A stretch of DNA of 64,000 nt, taken from assembly GCA_022226955.1 (NCBI GenBank), contig CP092079.1, positions 2,631,043-2,695,042 of the forward strand, read 5' to 3'. A program made the position numbers and the translations under genes. Below the pieces are notes generated by a model that did not search any database, was not told where the DNA came from, and saw only the letters and a list, made by a program, of their open reading frames with translations. Shown here one piece after another: positions 1 through 9,103 of this stretch (the first letter of the stretch is position 1; each line of letters opens with the position of its first letter). Source of the DNA: Nitrospira sp. (lineage in GTDB: Bacteria; Nitrospirota; Nitrospiria; Nitrospirales; Nitrospiraceae).

Positions 1-673
1 CTGCGGCAAAGGCGCGCAGAATCAGAAACAGCGTCACCCCGTCCAGGCCGTCTTGGGCCGCTGTGAGGGGAGGCGCTACGGGCACCGCTCCTGGCCCGAC
101 CAGGGATTGGATCGTCCCAATGATGACGGTCAGCCCGAGTGCGCCGATGGCAAAATAGGTCGGGACCGCGAAGAACTTTCCGGACTCGCGCACGCCGCGG
201 AGATTCATGAGGATAATGAAAATGATCGCGGTCAGTCCCAGGGCTTCGCGGTGCGGAAACAGAGATGGAACGGCCGAGGTGAGGGCGGCAATACCGGCGG
301 CTGTGCTGACCGCGACCGTTAAAATATAGTCGATCATGAGGGCGCCGGCCGCAATCAGCGCCGGGAGCTCGCCAAGATTCGAGCGAGCGACGATATAGGC
401 GCCTCCTCCCGCAGGATATTCATAGATGATTTGGCGGTAGGAGATGGTCAGGATCAGGGTCAAAATCAGAATGGCGATGCTGACGGGGATCGACCAGGAG
501 ACGGCGGCGGAGCCAGCCAGAATCAGGACGAGAAGGATTTCTTCCGTGGCATAGGCCACCGAAGAGATCGCATTGGAAGAAAAAATGGCTAGCGCCAGCG
601 TTTTGGAGAGCCGTTCATGTGCCGCTTGTGCCGTCTTGAGCGGGTCGCCGACGAGCCAACGTTTCAGAAGCAT
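1..673 (-). CDS. APC-family amino acid/cation permease, N-terminal part (cut by window edge)
   Basis: Reading the minus strand from ATG at 673 gives about 224 codons without a stop up to the left edge, so only the N-terminal part is present. The protein is strongly hydrophobic with at least five membrane segments. It starts with a short basic region (MLLKRWLVGDPLKT), followed by a segment containing SSNAISSVAYATEE and then a YEYPAGGGAYIVA stretch. These are typical of the APC superfamily permeases that resemble amino acid transporters and often carry a C-terminal soluble domain. The substrate cannot be told from this fragment. No clear Shine-Dalgarno sequence precedes the ATG. The family call is from recognised motifs; the transport substrate is unknown. 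Confidence 0.8.
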   Translation of the reverse strand, partial: MLLKRWLVGDPLKTAQAAHERLSKTLALAIFSSNAISSVAYATEEILLVLILAGSAAVSWSIPVSIAILILTLILTISYRQIIYEYPAGGGAYIVARSNLGELPALIAAGALMIDYILTVAVSTAAGIAALTSAVPSLFPHREALGLTAIIFIILMNLRGVRESGKFFAVPTYFAIGALGLTVIIGTIQSLVGPGAVPVAPPLTAAQDGLDGVTLFLILRAFAA

Positions 674-741
674 GGCGCATTATCGCACAACCGTGAGAAG
701 GAAAGGAAAGGTGGGGTCGGCGCTAGATGCGGCGATGGGAA

Positions 742-963
742 CTAGTGCCGCCCGTAGGTGGTCGCCAGGGCGTAGCCGGTCTTGCAGGCAGTGCAATAGG
801 AGGGAGAAAACACGACCTGCTGAGGGTGGAGGCGGTGCCGAGCCACATAACCATGGAGCTGGGTCCAGACGCATGCGCGGCCGGAGTCTGTCCCATGGTC
901 ATAGACTCGCCGGCAGAGTTCGCACATGGGGACAATTCGAACGAGGGAAGAGGGATCAGGCAT
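742..963 (-). CDS. Small cysteine-pair protein, unknown function
   Basis: A 73-residue reading frame starting at the ATG at 963 (MPDPSSLVRIVPMCELC). It contains two CxxC pairs: CELC near residue 14 and CTAC near residue 59, with further His residues between them. This suggests a small metal- or redox-binding protein. The frame can be extended upstream to 1050, but that would run 53 bases into the response regulator gene. The ATG at 963 leaves a 34-base gap, and GGAGGG lies about 16 bases upstream of it. It reads in the same direction as the response regulator before it, so the two may be cotranscribed. I do not recognise the family; a role as a partner of the regulator is only a guess from position. 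Confidence 0.5.
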   Translation of the reverse strand: MPDPSSLVRIVPMCELCRRVYDHGTDSGRACVWTQLHGYVARHRLHPQQVVFSPSYCTACKTGYALATTYGRH

Positions 964-997
964 GGTCGGTGTGCTCGTTCCCTCCATGAAGATGGTG

Positions 998-1414
998 TTA
1001 CCGGCGTGACAGGGTGGGGAGCGTTGTCGGGTGCTGAATTCGCTCGCCACGCAAGATTCGCGTCAGCAGGTTTGTCAGATCAGGGGTCCGTTGTTTGACA
1101 AGAAAGCCGGACGCTCCCGCCTCAAACGCCGCGGCGGCATAGGCGGCATCGTCATGGGTTGAAAAGAAAACAATTTTGGTTGCCGGAAGTTCCTGGAAGA
1201 GCTGTCGGCTCGCGGCGGCGGCGTCTCCGAACGAGGGTGTGAAGTCGAGCAGGGCCAGCGCAGGCCGGTACCGGTGTGCGGCCAGCACAAGCGACTCACC
1301 GTCCATGAGGCTGGCTACGACGTCAAAGGTGCCATGTACCAGGGTTTCCGTGAGAGCCAGCATGGCGCGCGATGAGTCGCCGATGACGATGGTGGGGCGA
1401 GCGGTTGGCATCAT
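998..1414 (-). CDS. Single-domain response regulator (CheY-like receiver)
   Basis: A 138-residue protein that is almost only a receiver domain. The acidic start seen in other receivers is reduced to a single Asp (IVIGDSS). The likely phospho-acceptor Asp sits in ALLDFTPS, the conserved Thr/Ser in FFSTHDD, and the conserved Lys in GFLVKQ. There is no output domain, so it would act by protein contact, or as a phosphate sink as CheY and Spo0F do. The next gene on the same strand is a LuxR-type regulator whose receiver has the same AFxAGASG signature; the two may descend from a duplication. AGAGGG precedes the start by about seven bases. The signal it carries is not evident. Confidence 0.75.
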   Translation of the reverse strand: MMPTARPTIVIGDSSRAMLALTETLVHGTFDVVASLMDGESLVLAAHRYRPALALLDFTPSFGDAAAASRQLFQELPATKIVFFSTHDDAAYAAAAFEAGASGFLVKQRTPDLTNLLTRILRGERIQHPTTLPTLSRR

Positions 1415-1545
1415 GGTCCCGGCCCTCTGAGTTTCAACCTATGAATAGGGAGCGAACTATAGCCAGGAAATAGGGAAGAAGGCACCGGTAAGATTACTGG
1501 ACACCTGAGAAAAATTCTCCTGGGGTATCGGCAGGGGCAACCCGG

Positions 1546-2181
1546 CTACGATAGGCGCGCCAGCCCGTGTGTCAGGGCAAACTTTATCAGCTCAACGGTG
1601 CTATGGAGACCCAGTTGCTGCATGAGCTGGGCTTTATGAAACTCGACCGTTCGATGTGAAATATTCAGTCGCAGAGCGATGTCTTTTGCTGACAGCCCGT
1701 CGACAATGAGCGGCAAGATTTCCTGCTGCCGCACGGTGAGTTCAACGAGAGGCCGTGTGTTGCCGCGTCGCATGCCGTCGACGACATCTTTGGCAATCAG
1801 CGGGGTCACGTAAGTTTGTCCTTGCAGAACGGTCTGGATGGCCTGGGATAACTCGTTGCCCAGCGACTGCTTGAGGATATACCCGGATGCGCCGGCTTGA
1901 AAGGCCGCGCGAATATAGGCGGGGTCTGCGTGCATGGTCACAAACACCAGTTTCATCGAAGGAAACTGGGCTTGCAGAGCATGGGCCGCTTCGATTCCGT
2001 TCATGACCGGCATGGAAATGTCGAGGATAACGATTTCAGGGCGATGCTGTGCGGCGGCCTGAAGGAGAGCCTGTCCGTCTCCGACGGCGGCCAGGAGTTC
2101 GCACTGATTTTCGAGTAGGCAGCGAAACCCTTCAAGCACCAAGGTGTGGTCATCCGCGAGAATGACAGTGGGTTTTTTCAT
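1546..2181 (-). CDS. LuxR/NarL-family response regulator
   Basis: A two-domain transcription regulator of about 211 residues. The receiver starts at MKKPTVILADDH, with the phospho-acceptor Asp in IVILDISMPVMNG and the conserved Lys in GYILKQS. The C-terminal helix-turn-helix is of the LuxR type (LTVRQQEILPLIVDGLSAKD, then LNISHRTVEFHK). I chose the ATG at 2181 because the receiver fold begins there. The frame can be extended 40 codons upstream to 2301, but that part has no domain features; neither start has a strong ribosome binding site. No histidine kinase lies nearby. It is divergent from the multicopper oxidase gene, so it is a candidate regulator of it, but nothing in the sequence proves that. 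Confidence 0.85.
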   Translation of the reverse strand: MKKPTVILADDHTLVLEGFRCLLENQCELLAAVGDGQALLQAAAQHRPEIVILDISMPVMNGIEAAHALQAQFPSMKLVFVTMHADPAYIRAAFQAGASGYILKQSLGNELSQAIQTVLQGQTYVTPLIAKDVVDGMRRGNTRPLVELTVRQQEILPLIVDGLSAKDIALRLNISHRTVEFHKAQLMQQLGLHSTVELIKFALTHGLARLS

Positions 2182-2329
2182 GGAGAAGGAGTGCCTAAAG
2201 GGAGGTGTAGATGGATTTCCATGTTTTGTCTCGGCGGAGACTGTACGTGAGGAGTTCGGTAAAATGCCAGTGTTCGAACCTCCACTGGGAAATTTGGACA
2301 CATGGCAGCGTGCGATGTGTCCAAGGGGG

Positions 2330-2358
2330 TTGACAGAGAATCGTGAGTTCAGTATCGT
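2330..2358 (+). promoter_or_regulatory. Candidate sigma-70 promoter for the multicopper oxidase gene
   Basis: A perfect TTGACA at 2330-2335 is followed after 17 bases by TATCGT at 2353-2358, about 130 bases upstream of the oxidase start. Just upstream, CCAGTG and CACTGG form a short inverted repeat that could be an operator. This is seen by eye and not tested. Confidence 0.5.
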
Positions 2359-2488
2359 GCGAATTCCTTATCGATGGGCAGTTGCTTTTTTTCTGGAGAC
2401 GACGCGCTTATGTAAACGTAGGTATCTGCATTTTGTTTTTCTGGGTCTGTTTGACATAGGTTCATCATCATAACAAGGAGGCCGGTCC

Positions 2489-5400
2489 ATGTTATCTTGC
2501 ACACCACGGGTTTGTGTGCCTACCCGTATGCTCGGCGCGATGGCGGTGGTAGCCCTACTCTGGGCGCCGCTGGCATCCGCTGAGACTTCCAGTTCAGCCG
2601 ATCATGCGACACATCAAGTCGTCATGAATCATCAGCTGCCCGCATGGGCGGAACAACTCAAAGGTCAGACGATTGTCGAAGACGCCATGTCCGGAAAGGG
2701 CGAGCGCTCGGCGATGGTCGAACAGCAGCACCAGCGCATCATGGAGCAGATGAGCCATGATCCGCAGGTTCAGGGCGTCAACACCGGCATGTACAACACC
2801 CAGTCGATGATGCACCAATATGGCGCGGGTGGGCAGGACATGCTGTTGGTGTCCGATCCCCGGGTCGAGCCGGTGGCGCTGGTGGGCGGCGGGAAGTGTC
2901 CGGCGACCGCGCCGGTGAAGCAGTACAACGTGTCCGCGATCAATGTCGAGATCACGCTCAACCAGTGGCTCGATTTCTATCCCGGTTACATGTACGTGCT
3001 GGATGAGAATCTCGACAAAGTCCGCGCGGAAGAAACCAAGAACAGGGAAGCGCGCGACAAGGAAGGCTTCGATCCAGGCGCGGTCATCCCCGGCGTGCAA
3101 GCGCAGTGGATTCAGCCATTGACCATCCGCGCCAATCAGGGCGATTGCGTCAAGATTAAGCTGAGCAACAAGCTCGAAGGCGGCGAAGAAGTCAGCCTCC
3201 ATATCCATGGCTCGGCCATGGTGGTGAGCGCGACGGGCGCCGCGGCGACCACGACCAACTCGGACACGATCGTTGCCAAGGATAAGAGCGGCGATTACGA
3301 GTGGTATATCCACCCGAACACCCAGGAAGGTGTCCGTCAGTTCCACACATTCAGCAACGACCGTGAGCTGACTGTGATGGGGATGTTCGGATCCTTCGTC
3401 GTCGAACCCCGCGGCTCTTCCTATTGGGAAGCGCTGGGCAGCGGCGATGCGACCCCGGCTTCCAGCGGCTGGCAGGTCATGATCAAGAACGGCACGGGCC
3501 CGGATTTCCGCGAGTTCGTGCTCTATTACCACGAAGTCGGCGACGAGGCGTTCCGTCCGTTGAACAAGAAGGGCGACTTCCTTCCGCAGCGCGACCCGCT
3601 GACCGACTCCTACCGCCCGGGCGGCCGCGCGATCAACTATCGCAGCGAGCCATTCGGCATCAACAACATGCATGTGCAGCACGAGTACTTCGGCTTCGAA
3701 GACGAGTCGATGGGCTACAGCTCGTACACATTCGGCGATCCGTCGCCGACGATCCCACGCTCTTACATCGGCGACCCAGCGAAGTTCCGTCTGGTTCACG
3801 GCGGATCGGAAGTGTTCCACAGCCACCATCCGCACGGAGGCACGATTCGATGGCCGCGCAGCCCGCGGGCGATCGATGACATGAATCTCTGGGCGACCAG
3901 CACGAACGGCCCGGTCAAGTATCCGGTCATTCGCGCCAAGACCGACCGTGTCGACGTGGAAGTCATCGGGCCGTCAGAAGCCCTCGATCTGGAAACCGAG
4001 TGCGGTTCCGGTCTGTGCCAGCAGCTGGCCGGCGACTTCCTCTTCCATTGCCATGTGGCGCACCACTATGTCGCGGGCATGTGGGGCTACTGGCGCGTGT
4101 ACAACACGATTCAACAAGGCGACCTGCGGAACGACGTGATGCCGGATCTCCGTGAGTTGCCGGATCGCAAGGGCCGCATCAAGACCCCAATCGCATCCGA
4201 CAAGCTGATCGGTCAGACCGTGGACTGGTTCGGCAAGCAGTTCACGATTACCGACAAGGGCAAGAGCAATTGGAAGGGCAACCCTGCCGTCATCAACATC
4301 AAGGATTGGGTCGCCATGCAGTTGCCCACGATGGGCAAGCCCGGTCATAAAGACGATGAGAAGGGCCAGACCATTTCGTACGATGCCACCGTCTTGGATT
4401 GGACGTGGAACGGCAACGTGGCGATGAGCGAGAAGGAAAGCGAGATCGACAATCCCAAGTACAAGTCGACCCATCCTGGCAAGCGGCATCCGATCATGTT
4501 CGAGCCGATGACCGGGAAGGTGGCCTGGCCGCATCTCACGCCGCACTTCGGCCGGCGGGTGATGTTCTCGCCGAACCACGTCGGCGCGCCCTGGTTGGAG
4601 ATGATCCGCCGGGATGCCAACGGCGAGGAGAGCGTCGATCAAGCGCTTCCTGGTGAAAACGGCGTCTGGAGCCTCTGTCCGGAGAATGCTGGCCGGAAGC
4701 ACTACAATGTGCATTTTGTGAAGATGCCGATCAAGATTGCGAAGGCGCAAGGGAAAGAGCCGGCGGTCATTGATCCGAACGGCTTGATCTATGTGCTCCA
4801 TGAAGAAGAGGCGGCGATCCGCGCCAACGACGATCTGAAGTATCCGTTGGTGGTCCGCGGCAATATCTACGATTGCCTGGACTGGACGCTGACCAGCGAG
4901 TGGGACGACGACGACTACACGAATTTCCAGTCGTCGAAGATCAACACGCACTGGCATTTCTTGCAGTTCGATAACCAGGCCTCTGACGGCGTGATCACCG
5001 GCTTCTCGTACGAGCAGTCGGTCCGCCCGTTCACGATGCTGGAAAAGAAGAACAAGAAGGGCCTTCCGGTTCCGATGAACACCACGCTGACCGCGGCGGC
5101 CAAGAAGGGCGCCAGCAGTCTCGCGGTGAAGAACGCGAAGCAGTACCATGTCGGCACCTTGATTCTCGTCGGGGCCGATAACGTGAAGGGCAACGAAATC
5201 TCCCGCATCAAGGCGATCAACGGCAACACGATCGTCTTGGCGAAGGGACTGAAGAACGACCATCCGGCGAACGACATCGTGACGGTGGAGTTCGTGCGGC
5301 AGCGGTTCTGGGTCGATGCGGACGTCGGGACGGTTTTCTGGCACGACCATGCGTTCGGCGCGACCACCTGGCCGCACGGCGGGTTCGGCACGTTCATCGC

Positions 5401-7348
5401 CGAGCCGGTCGGTTCCACCTATCACGATCCGAAGACCGGCAAGGAAGTGCGGAGCGGCCCCATTGCCGACATCCGGACGGTTGAGCCGGTGGGTCATGGT
5501 GTCAACAACAGCTTCCGCGAATTGATGGTGCAAGTGCACGATACCGTGCCGCACACTGTCAACATCGTGACCGCGGGCAATCCTCCCGGGCAGCCGATCG
5601 AAGTGGCGCTCGAAGCCGGAAAGACCGTGTCGTTCATGATGCCGGAAAAGATCTACATGACGCCGATGCCGTTCTTGAACGGTGGCACGCACACCACCGG
5701 GAGCGGACTCAATTTCAGGGCGGCGCCGATCGCGCAGCGATTGGCGACCAATCCGGATGCGTCGCAGATTTTCAGCAGCAGCATCCACGGCGATCCCTAT
5801 ACGCCGACCTTGCGCGCCTATGTGGGAGACACCATGGTGTTCCGTCTCCTGCATACCCTCATGAACGAGTCGATGGTCTGGACCTTGTCCGGCCACACGT
5901 TCTTGACGGAGCGCTACGCGGGTGACGCCAACCGGAAGAACTCGATTCATATCGGCATTGCCGAGCGCTACGACCTCGTAGTGCCGCAAGCCGGTGGATC
6001 GCGGTTCCAGGCTGGCGACTACATCCACTTCAACGGCCGGTCCTCCAAGTTCTCCGAGGGCGGCTGGGGCATTATCCGTGTCTATGACAAGGAACAAGCG
6101 GACCTGAAGAAGCTCACGTCGGGCTTCTCGACGAAGAATGAAATCCCGAAGGCCTTGCCGGTGTGCCCGGCCGATGCTCCGGTGAAGTCGTTCAACGTGG
6201 TGGCGCTGGATTATCCGTCGATGAAGTTCAACGCGAAGGCCCCTGAGACCATCGAAGTGGACTTCGAGCGGAAGATCCTCATGACCAATCCCGATGCGAA
6301 GATCTATGCCTTGGAGGAGGATACCGCCAAGGTGGCCAGTGGCGCGCAGCCGATGCCGCTGACCCTTCGTGTCAACGTCGGCGATTGTGTCAAGGTGAAT
6401 CTGAAGAACAAGATGAAGGAGAGCAAGGCGTCGTTCTCGGCCATCGGGTTGGCCTTCGACCCGAAGGATTCGCAGGGCGCCAACGTCGGCCATAACCCTG
6501 GCGATCAGACGATCGCTCCGGGCGCAGAGCGGACCTACACGTACTATGCAGATCCGTTCAATGGAGAAACGACGTCGTTGGTCTGGGATTGGGGCAACGC
6601 GATGCTCAATCCGCGCAACGGCCTGTTCGGGGCCATTGTGGTGGGTCCGAAGGGCGCGAAGTATCGCGATCCGAAGACCGGCGCCGATTTGACGAACAAG
6701 AATGCCTGGGCGGCCGACGTGATCCTCGATCACTCGATGCCTGGGATGGAAAATCGGCCGAACTATCGTGACGTGGCGTTGTTCTTCCAAGACGAAGACA
6801 ACATCATCGGCACGAGCTTCATGCCCTATGTGCAGAATGTAGCGGGTTTGACCGGTGTGAATTACCGGTCGGAGCCCTATAAGTTCCGGGAAGAGCAGGG
6901 TTGTTCGCTGGGCAAGGTGTTCCAGCCTTGCAAGGCCGACAAGCCTGAGGATCCGACGACGCCTCTGATCGAGGCGCATGCGGGCGATCCGGTCCGGATT
7001 CACATCCTGGGCGTGAGCAACGAACAGAACGGGATGTTCAGCGTGGAGAAGCATGAGTGGCCGATCGAGCCGTTCATGCGCGGCGCGGATTTGATCAGCG
7101 TCGTGGAGTTCTCCGGGTCTGAGACCATCGATGCCTTCATCCCATCGGCAGGCGGTCCGTACCGCCAGCCGGGCGACTATGTGTACAGCAACCAGCGGTT
7201 GCCGTACTCGCAGTCCGGCCAGTGGGGCTATGTGCGGGTGTTGCCGTCCGGTGACCAGCGGTTGTTGCCGCTGCACGGGGCGGGCGCCGGGATGAAGAGC
7301 GCATCGGTTGAGCAACTGATGCAAGCGATCCCGGTTGCAGCGAAGTAA
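2489..7348 (+). CDS. Giant exported multicopper oxidase, MofA/MnxG-like (possible Mn(II) oxidase)
   Basis: A 1619-residue protein with a signal peptide ending near LASA (residues 1-31) and a strong AAGGAGG ribosome site. Several cupredoxin domains can be seen. Copper motifs occur in the order HxxHxH (His 444, 447, 449), then HCHxxxHxxxxM (520-522, His 526, Met 531; the type 1 site), then HWH (821-823) and HDH (952-954). In ordinary three-domain laccases the HWH/HSH pair comes first, so the order here is permuted. Length, permuted order and phrases such as QASDGVITGFSYEQS recall the very large manganese oxidases MofA and MnxG; I judge this from memory of those families. All four motif groups are intact, so it should form a type 1 centre and a trinuclear cluster. 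It acts in the periplasm or outside the cell. The substrate is not proven: Mn(II), Fe(II) or Cu(I) are all possible. The gene stands alone between its own promoter and terminator. Confidence 0.85.
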   Translation: MLSCTPRVCVPTRMLGAMAVVALLWAPLASAETSSSADHATHQVVMNHQLPAWAEQLKGQTIVEDAMSGKGERSAMVEQQHQRIMEQMSHDPQVQGVNTGMYNTQSMMHQYGAGGQDMLLVSDPRVEPVALVGGGKCPATAPVKQYNVSAINVEITLNQWLDFYPGYMYVLDENLDKVRAEETKNREARDKEGFDPGAVIPGVQAQWIQPLTIRANQGDCVKIKLSNKLEGGEEVSLHIHGSAMVVSATGAAATTTNSDTIVAKDKSGDYEWYIHPNTQEGVRQFHTFSNDRELTVMGMFGSFVVEPRGSSYWEALGSGDATPASSGWQVMIKNGTGPDFREFVLYYHEVGDEAFRPLNKKGDFLPQRDPLTDSYRPGGRAINYRSEPFGINNMHVQHEYFGFEDESMGYSSYTFGDPSPTIPRSYIGDPAKFRLVHGGSEVFHSHHPHGGTIRWPRSPRAIDDMNLWATSTNGPVKYPVIRAKTDRVDVEVIGPSEALDLETECGSGLCQQLAGDFLFHCHVAHHYVAGMWGYWRVYNTIQQGDLRNDVMPDLRELPDRKGRIKTPIASDKLIGQTVDWFGKQFTITDKGKSNWKGNPAVINIKDWVAMQLPTMGKPGHKDDEKGQTISYDATVLDWTWNGNVAMSEKESEIDNPKYKSTHPGKRHPIMFEPMTGKVAWPHLTPHFGRRVMFSPNHVGAPWLEMIRRDANGEESVDQALPGENGVWSLCPENAGRKHYNVHFVKMPIKIAKAQGKEPAVIDPNGLIYVLHEEEAAIRANDDLKYPLVVRGNIYDCLDWTLTSEWDDDDYTNFQSSKINTHWHFLQFDNQASDGVITGFSYEQSVRPFTMLEKKNKKGLPVPMNTTLTAAAKKGASSLAVKNAKQYHVGTLILVGADNVKGNEISRIKAINGNTIVLAKGLKNDHPANDIVTVEFVRQRFWVDADVGTVFWHDHAFGATTWPHGGFGTFIAEPVGSTYHDPKTGKEVRSGPIADIRTVEPVGHGVNNSFRELMVQVHDTVPHTVNIVTAGNPPGQPIEVALEAGKTVSFMMPEKIYMTPMPFLNGGTHTTGSGLNFRAAPIAQRLATNPDASQIFSSSIHGDPYTPTLRAYVGDTMVFRLLHTLMNESMVWTLSGHTFLTERYAGDANRKNSIHIGIAERYDLVVPQAGGSRFQAGDYIHFNGRSSKFSEGGWGIIRVYDKEQADLKKLTSGFSTKNEIPKALPVCPADAPVKSFNVVALDYPSMKFNAKAPETIEVDFERKILMTNPDAKIYALEEDTAKVASGAQPMPLTLRVNVGDCVKVNLKNKMKESKASFSAIGLAFDPKDSQGANVGHNPGDQTIAPGAERTYTYYADPFNGETTSLVWDWGNAMLNPRNGLFGAIVVGPKGAKYRDPKTGADLTNKNAWAADVILDHSMPGMENRPNYRDVALFFQDEDNIIGTSFMPYVQNVAGLTGVNYRSEPYKFREEQGCSLGKVFQPCKADKPEDPTTPLIEAHAGDPVRIHILGVSNEQNGMFSVEKHEWPIEPFMRGADLISVVEFSGSETIDAFIPSAGGPYRQPGDYVYSNQRLPYSQSGQWGYVRVLPSGDQRLLPLHGAGAGMKSASVEQLMQAIPVAAK

Positions 7349-7391
7349 CATCTTTTCTCCTACGTTCGGTAGGAAATAAGAGATGAGATGG

Positions 7392-7427
7392 AAGGGGGAA
7401 GCCATATGGCTTCCCCCTTTTTCTTTC
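7392..7427 (+). terminator. Rho-independent terminator after the multicopper oxidase
   Basis: A perfect 12-base-pair stem (AAGGGGGAAGCC, loop ATAT, GGCTTCCCCCTT) is followed by a run of T residues. It lies 44 bases after the oxidase stop codon. Confidence 0.9.
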
Positions 7428-7488
7428 TAGCGGCCATTTGATACGATAGGCCGATTGAGAAGAGATGCTTCGCATGGAGGTGCCTACT

Positions 7489-8430
7489 GTGAAGAGTCGC
7501 GCAACGCTCAAACGGGCAGGTGGAAGGGTCGTGGTGGCGCTCTGGTTGCTGCTGATTGGAGTGGGGGCTGGATCGGCATTCGCCTATGAAGTAGTGGACG
7601 TGTCGCATGGCGGATCGATTGAAGGTGTGGTGCGTCTGGATGGCGCGGTGCCTGAGCCGAAAGGGTTCAACCTCATCACCTTTCCTGATCCAGTCTACTG
7701 CGGGCGGATCTCTAACGGCCGGGGCTGGCGGCTGTTGCGCGATTTCGTCGTCAGTCCGGATGCCGGGTTAAAAGACGCTATTGTGCTGCTTGAGGGAGTC
7801 GAGGCCGGCAAGCCGTTTGAAACCTCCGTGCCATTGATCGAAGCGCGGGATTGCATCTTTCAGCCGTTCATGACGATTGTCCGAAATGGTCATGCCGTTG
7901 AAGTCATCAATATGGATCCGGTAATGCACGATATTCAGGGTTATGAGACGTCTCCGGAAGCCGGCGCGCGCACGTTGTTCAATACGCCGCTGGTGATGAA
8001 CCATCAACATCACCGGGGCGATATCCATGCGATGCACAATCATGCGCCGGGCGCGTCGCTGGTGGGGCCGGTGTATCTGAATAAGGGTCGCCGGACTTTT
8101 TATATGCAATGTGGGTTTCACGCCTATATGGAAAGCTGGGCGATGGCGGTCAACAATCCCTACTATGCGCTGACCGATAGCACCGGCGCCTTCAAGATCG
8201 ATCACATTCCACCGGGGACCTATCAGTTGGTCGTGTGGCATCCGCAGACCGGCCCTGGCTTGGCGAAGACCGTGACGATTCAGGCAGACGGCAAGATGAC
8301 AGAACAGTTCTCGCTGCAGGCTCCGAAGGGAAACCGTTCCGCGTACAAGGTGATGGACAACCCCCGCTTCGGTCCCGAGTCGTTAGGCTACTCGATCGAC
8401 ATTCAGCCGCTTGTAGAACGCCAGCATTGA
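7489..8430 (+). CDS. Exported cupredoxin-like protein with carboxypeptidase-regulatory-like C-terminal domain
   Basis: About 313 residues. I chose the GTG at 7489 because GGAGG lies eight bases upstream; ATG codons 8 and 5 codons earlier have no such site. A signal peptide ends near SAFA. The middle part has a cupredoxin-like ligand pattern: His 147 (in PVMHDIQ) and C208-x2-H211-x2-M214 (QCGFHAYM). Between them is a His/Met-rich stretch, MNHQHHRGDIHAMHNH, that could bind extra copper. The C-terminal part (GAFKIDHIPPGTYQLVVWHP) is a carboxypeptidase-regulatory-like beta domain. It is a paralogue of the gene at 10686 and follows the multicopper oxidase, so an electron or copper carrier for it is plausible. 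Direct proof of copper binding is lacking. Confidence 0.75.
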   Translation: MKSRATLKRAGGRVVVALWLLLIGVGAGSAFAYEVVDVSHGGSIEGVVRLDGAVPEPKGFNLITFPDPVYCGRISNGRGWRLLRDFVVSPDAGLKDAIVLLEGVEAGKPFETSVPLIEARDCIFQPFMTIVRNGHAVEVINMDPVMHDIQGYETSPEAGARTLFNTPLVMNHQHHRGDIHAMHNHAPGASLVGPVYLNKGRRTFYMQCGFHAYMESWAMAVNNPYYALTDSTGAFKIDHIPPGTYQLVVWHPQTGPGLAKTVTIQADGKMTEQFSLQAPKGNRSAYKVMDNPRFGPESLGYSIDIQPLVERQH

Positions 8431-9071
8431 TGGGATCGTTCATCTCCTCTCGGATAAGGGCCCGAGCCGGGGCAGTCTGTCTCGTGCTCTGTGCTCTGTC
8501 GAGTCTTGTCGCAACGTCTGCCCGGGGCGAAGAACCTGCCACGAAAATCGCGGAGTTTTCCGGAACGCTGCTCAAGCGCGTCGAAGGAAAAAAACATCAG
8601 GCGCAAGTGTTCGCAAAAGGGGATCGAATTCGTTTGGAGTACAAGTACGCGCTGAAAACCGACTACGGATATGCGGCGATTGAGATCGTTCGCTTGGACA
8701 AAGCCGAAACCTGGTATCTTCTCGCGCAGCGGAAAGAGTTGCTAGTGGTACCGGTTGATCCAGACGATGTGTTGCCGGTTCGTCCTGCCTTGCCCGGCGA
8801 GAAAGAGCGGGTCTTGATCGGCGATGCGACGGCTGTGGGGCGGCCCGCGCAGTTGTTTGAAGTCCAGACGGACCGCCATGGACGAGTCGAACGGTTTTTT
8901 GAATGGGTCGATGTGGACGCAGAGATTGTGTTGAAGCTGGTGAGCCGCGATCGAGATTGGTCCGTGGAGTACGAGCGGATTCGATTCTCCGCGCAGCCGG
9001 ATTATTATTTCGATGAACCGCCCGGGTACAAAAAACGGGCAAGCCCAGCGGGGCCCAGGGTGCAAGGGTAA
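8430..9071 (+). CDS. Exported LolA/DUF4412-like protein, unknown function
   Basis: About 213 residues, starting at the ATG at 8430, which overlaps the stop codon of the previous gene by one base (TGATG). This implies translational coupling. A signal peptide ends near TSARG. The rest is rich in beta strands: FSGTLLKRVEGKKHQAQVFAKG and then RIRLEYKY, ending in a tyrosine-rich YYFDEPPGYKKR. The pattern resembles outer membrane lipoprotein-sorting (LolA-like) and DUF4412 proteins that measure or carry hydrophobic ligands, but I cannot assign it surely. The tight coupling to the cupredoxin-like gene suggests that the two products work together in the periplasm. Confidence 0.65.
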   Translation: MGSFISSRIRARAGAVCLVLCALSSLVATSARGEEPATKIAEFSGTLLKRVEGKKHQAQVFAKGDRIRLEYKYALKTDYGYAAIEIVRLDKAETWYLLAQRKELLVVPVDPDDVLPVRPALPGEKERVLIGDATAVGRPAQLFEVQTDRHGRVERFFEWVDVDAEIVLKLVSRDRDWSVEYERIRFSAQPDYYFDEPPGYKKRASPAGPRVQG

Positions 9072-9103
9072 TGGAGCCTGGTCATGAGGCATAAGGAACA
9101 GCG

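Noticed and set aside
2268-2292. CCAGTG and CACTGG around TTCGAACCTC, resembling a tRNA T-arm
   Set aside because: The surrounding bases do not give acceptor, D or anticodon stems. It is only a short inverted repeat.
2594-3835. Long minus-strand frame inside the multicopper oxidase gene (413 codons)
   Set aside because: It is a GC-rich shadow of the coding strand with Arg/His/Asp-rich, low-complexity protein, no ribosome site and no family pattern. The same holds for the 1143-codon minus frame at 3974-7405.
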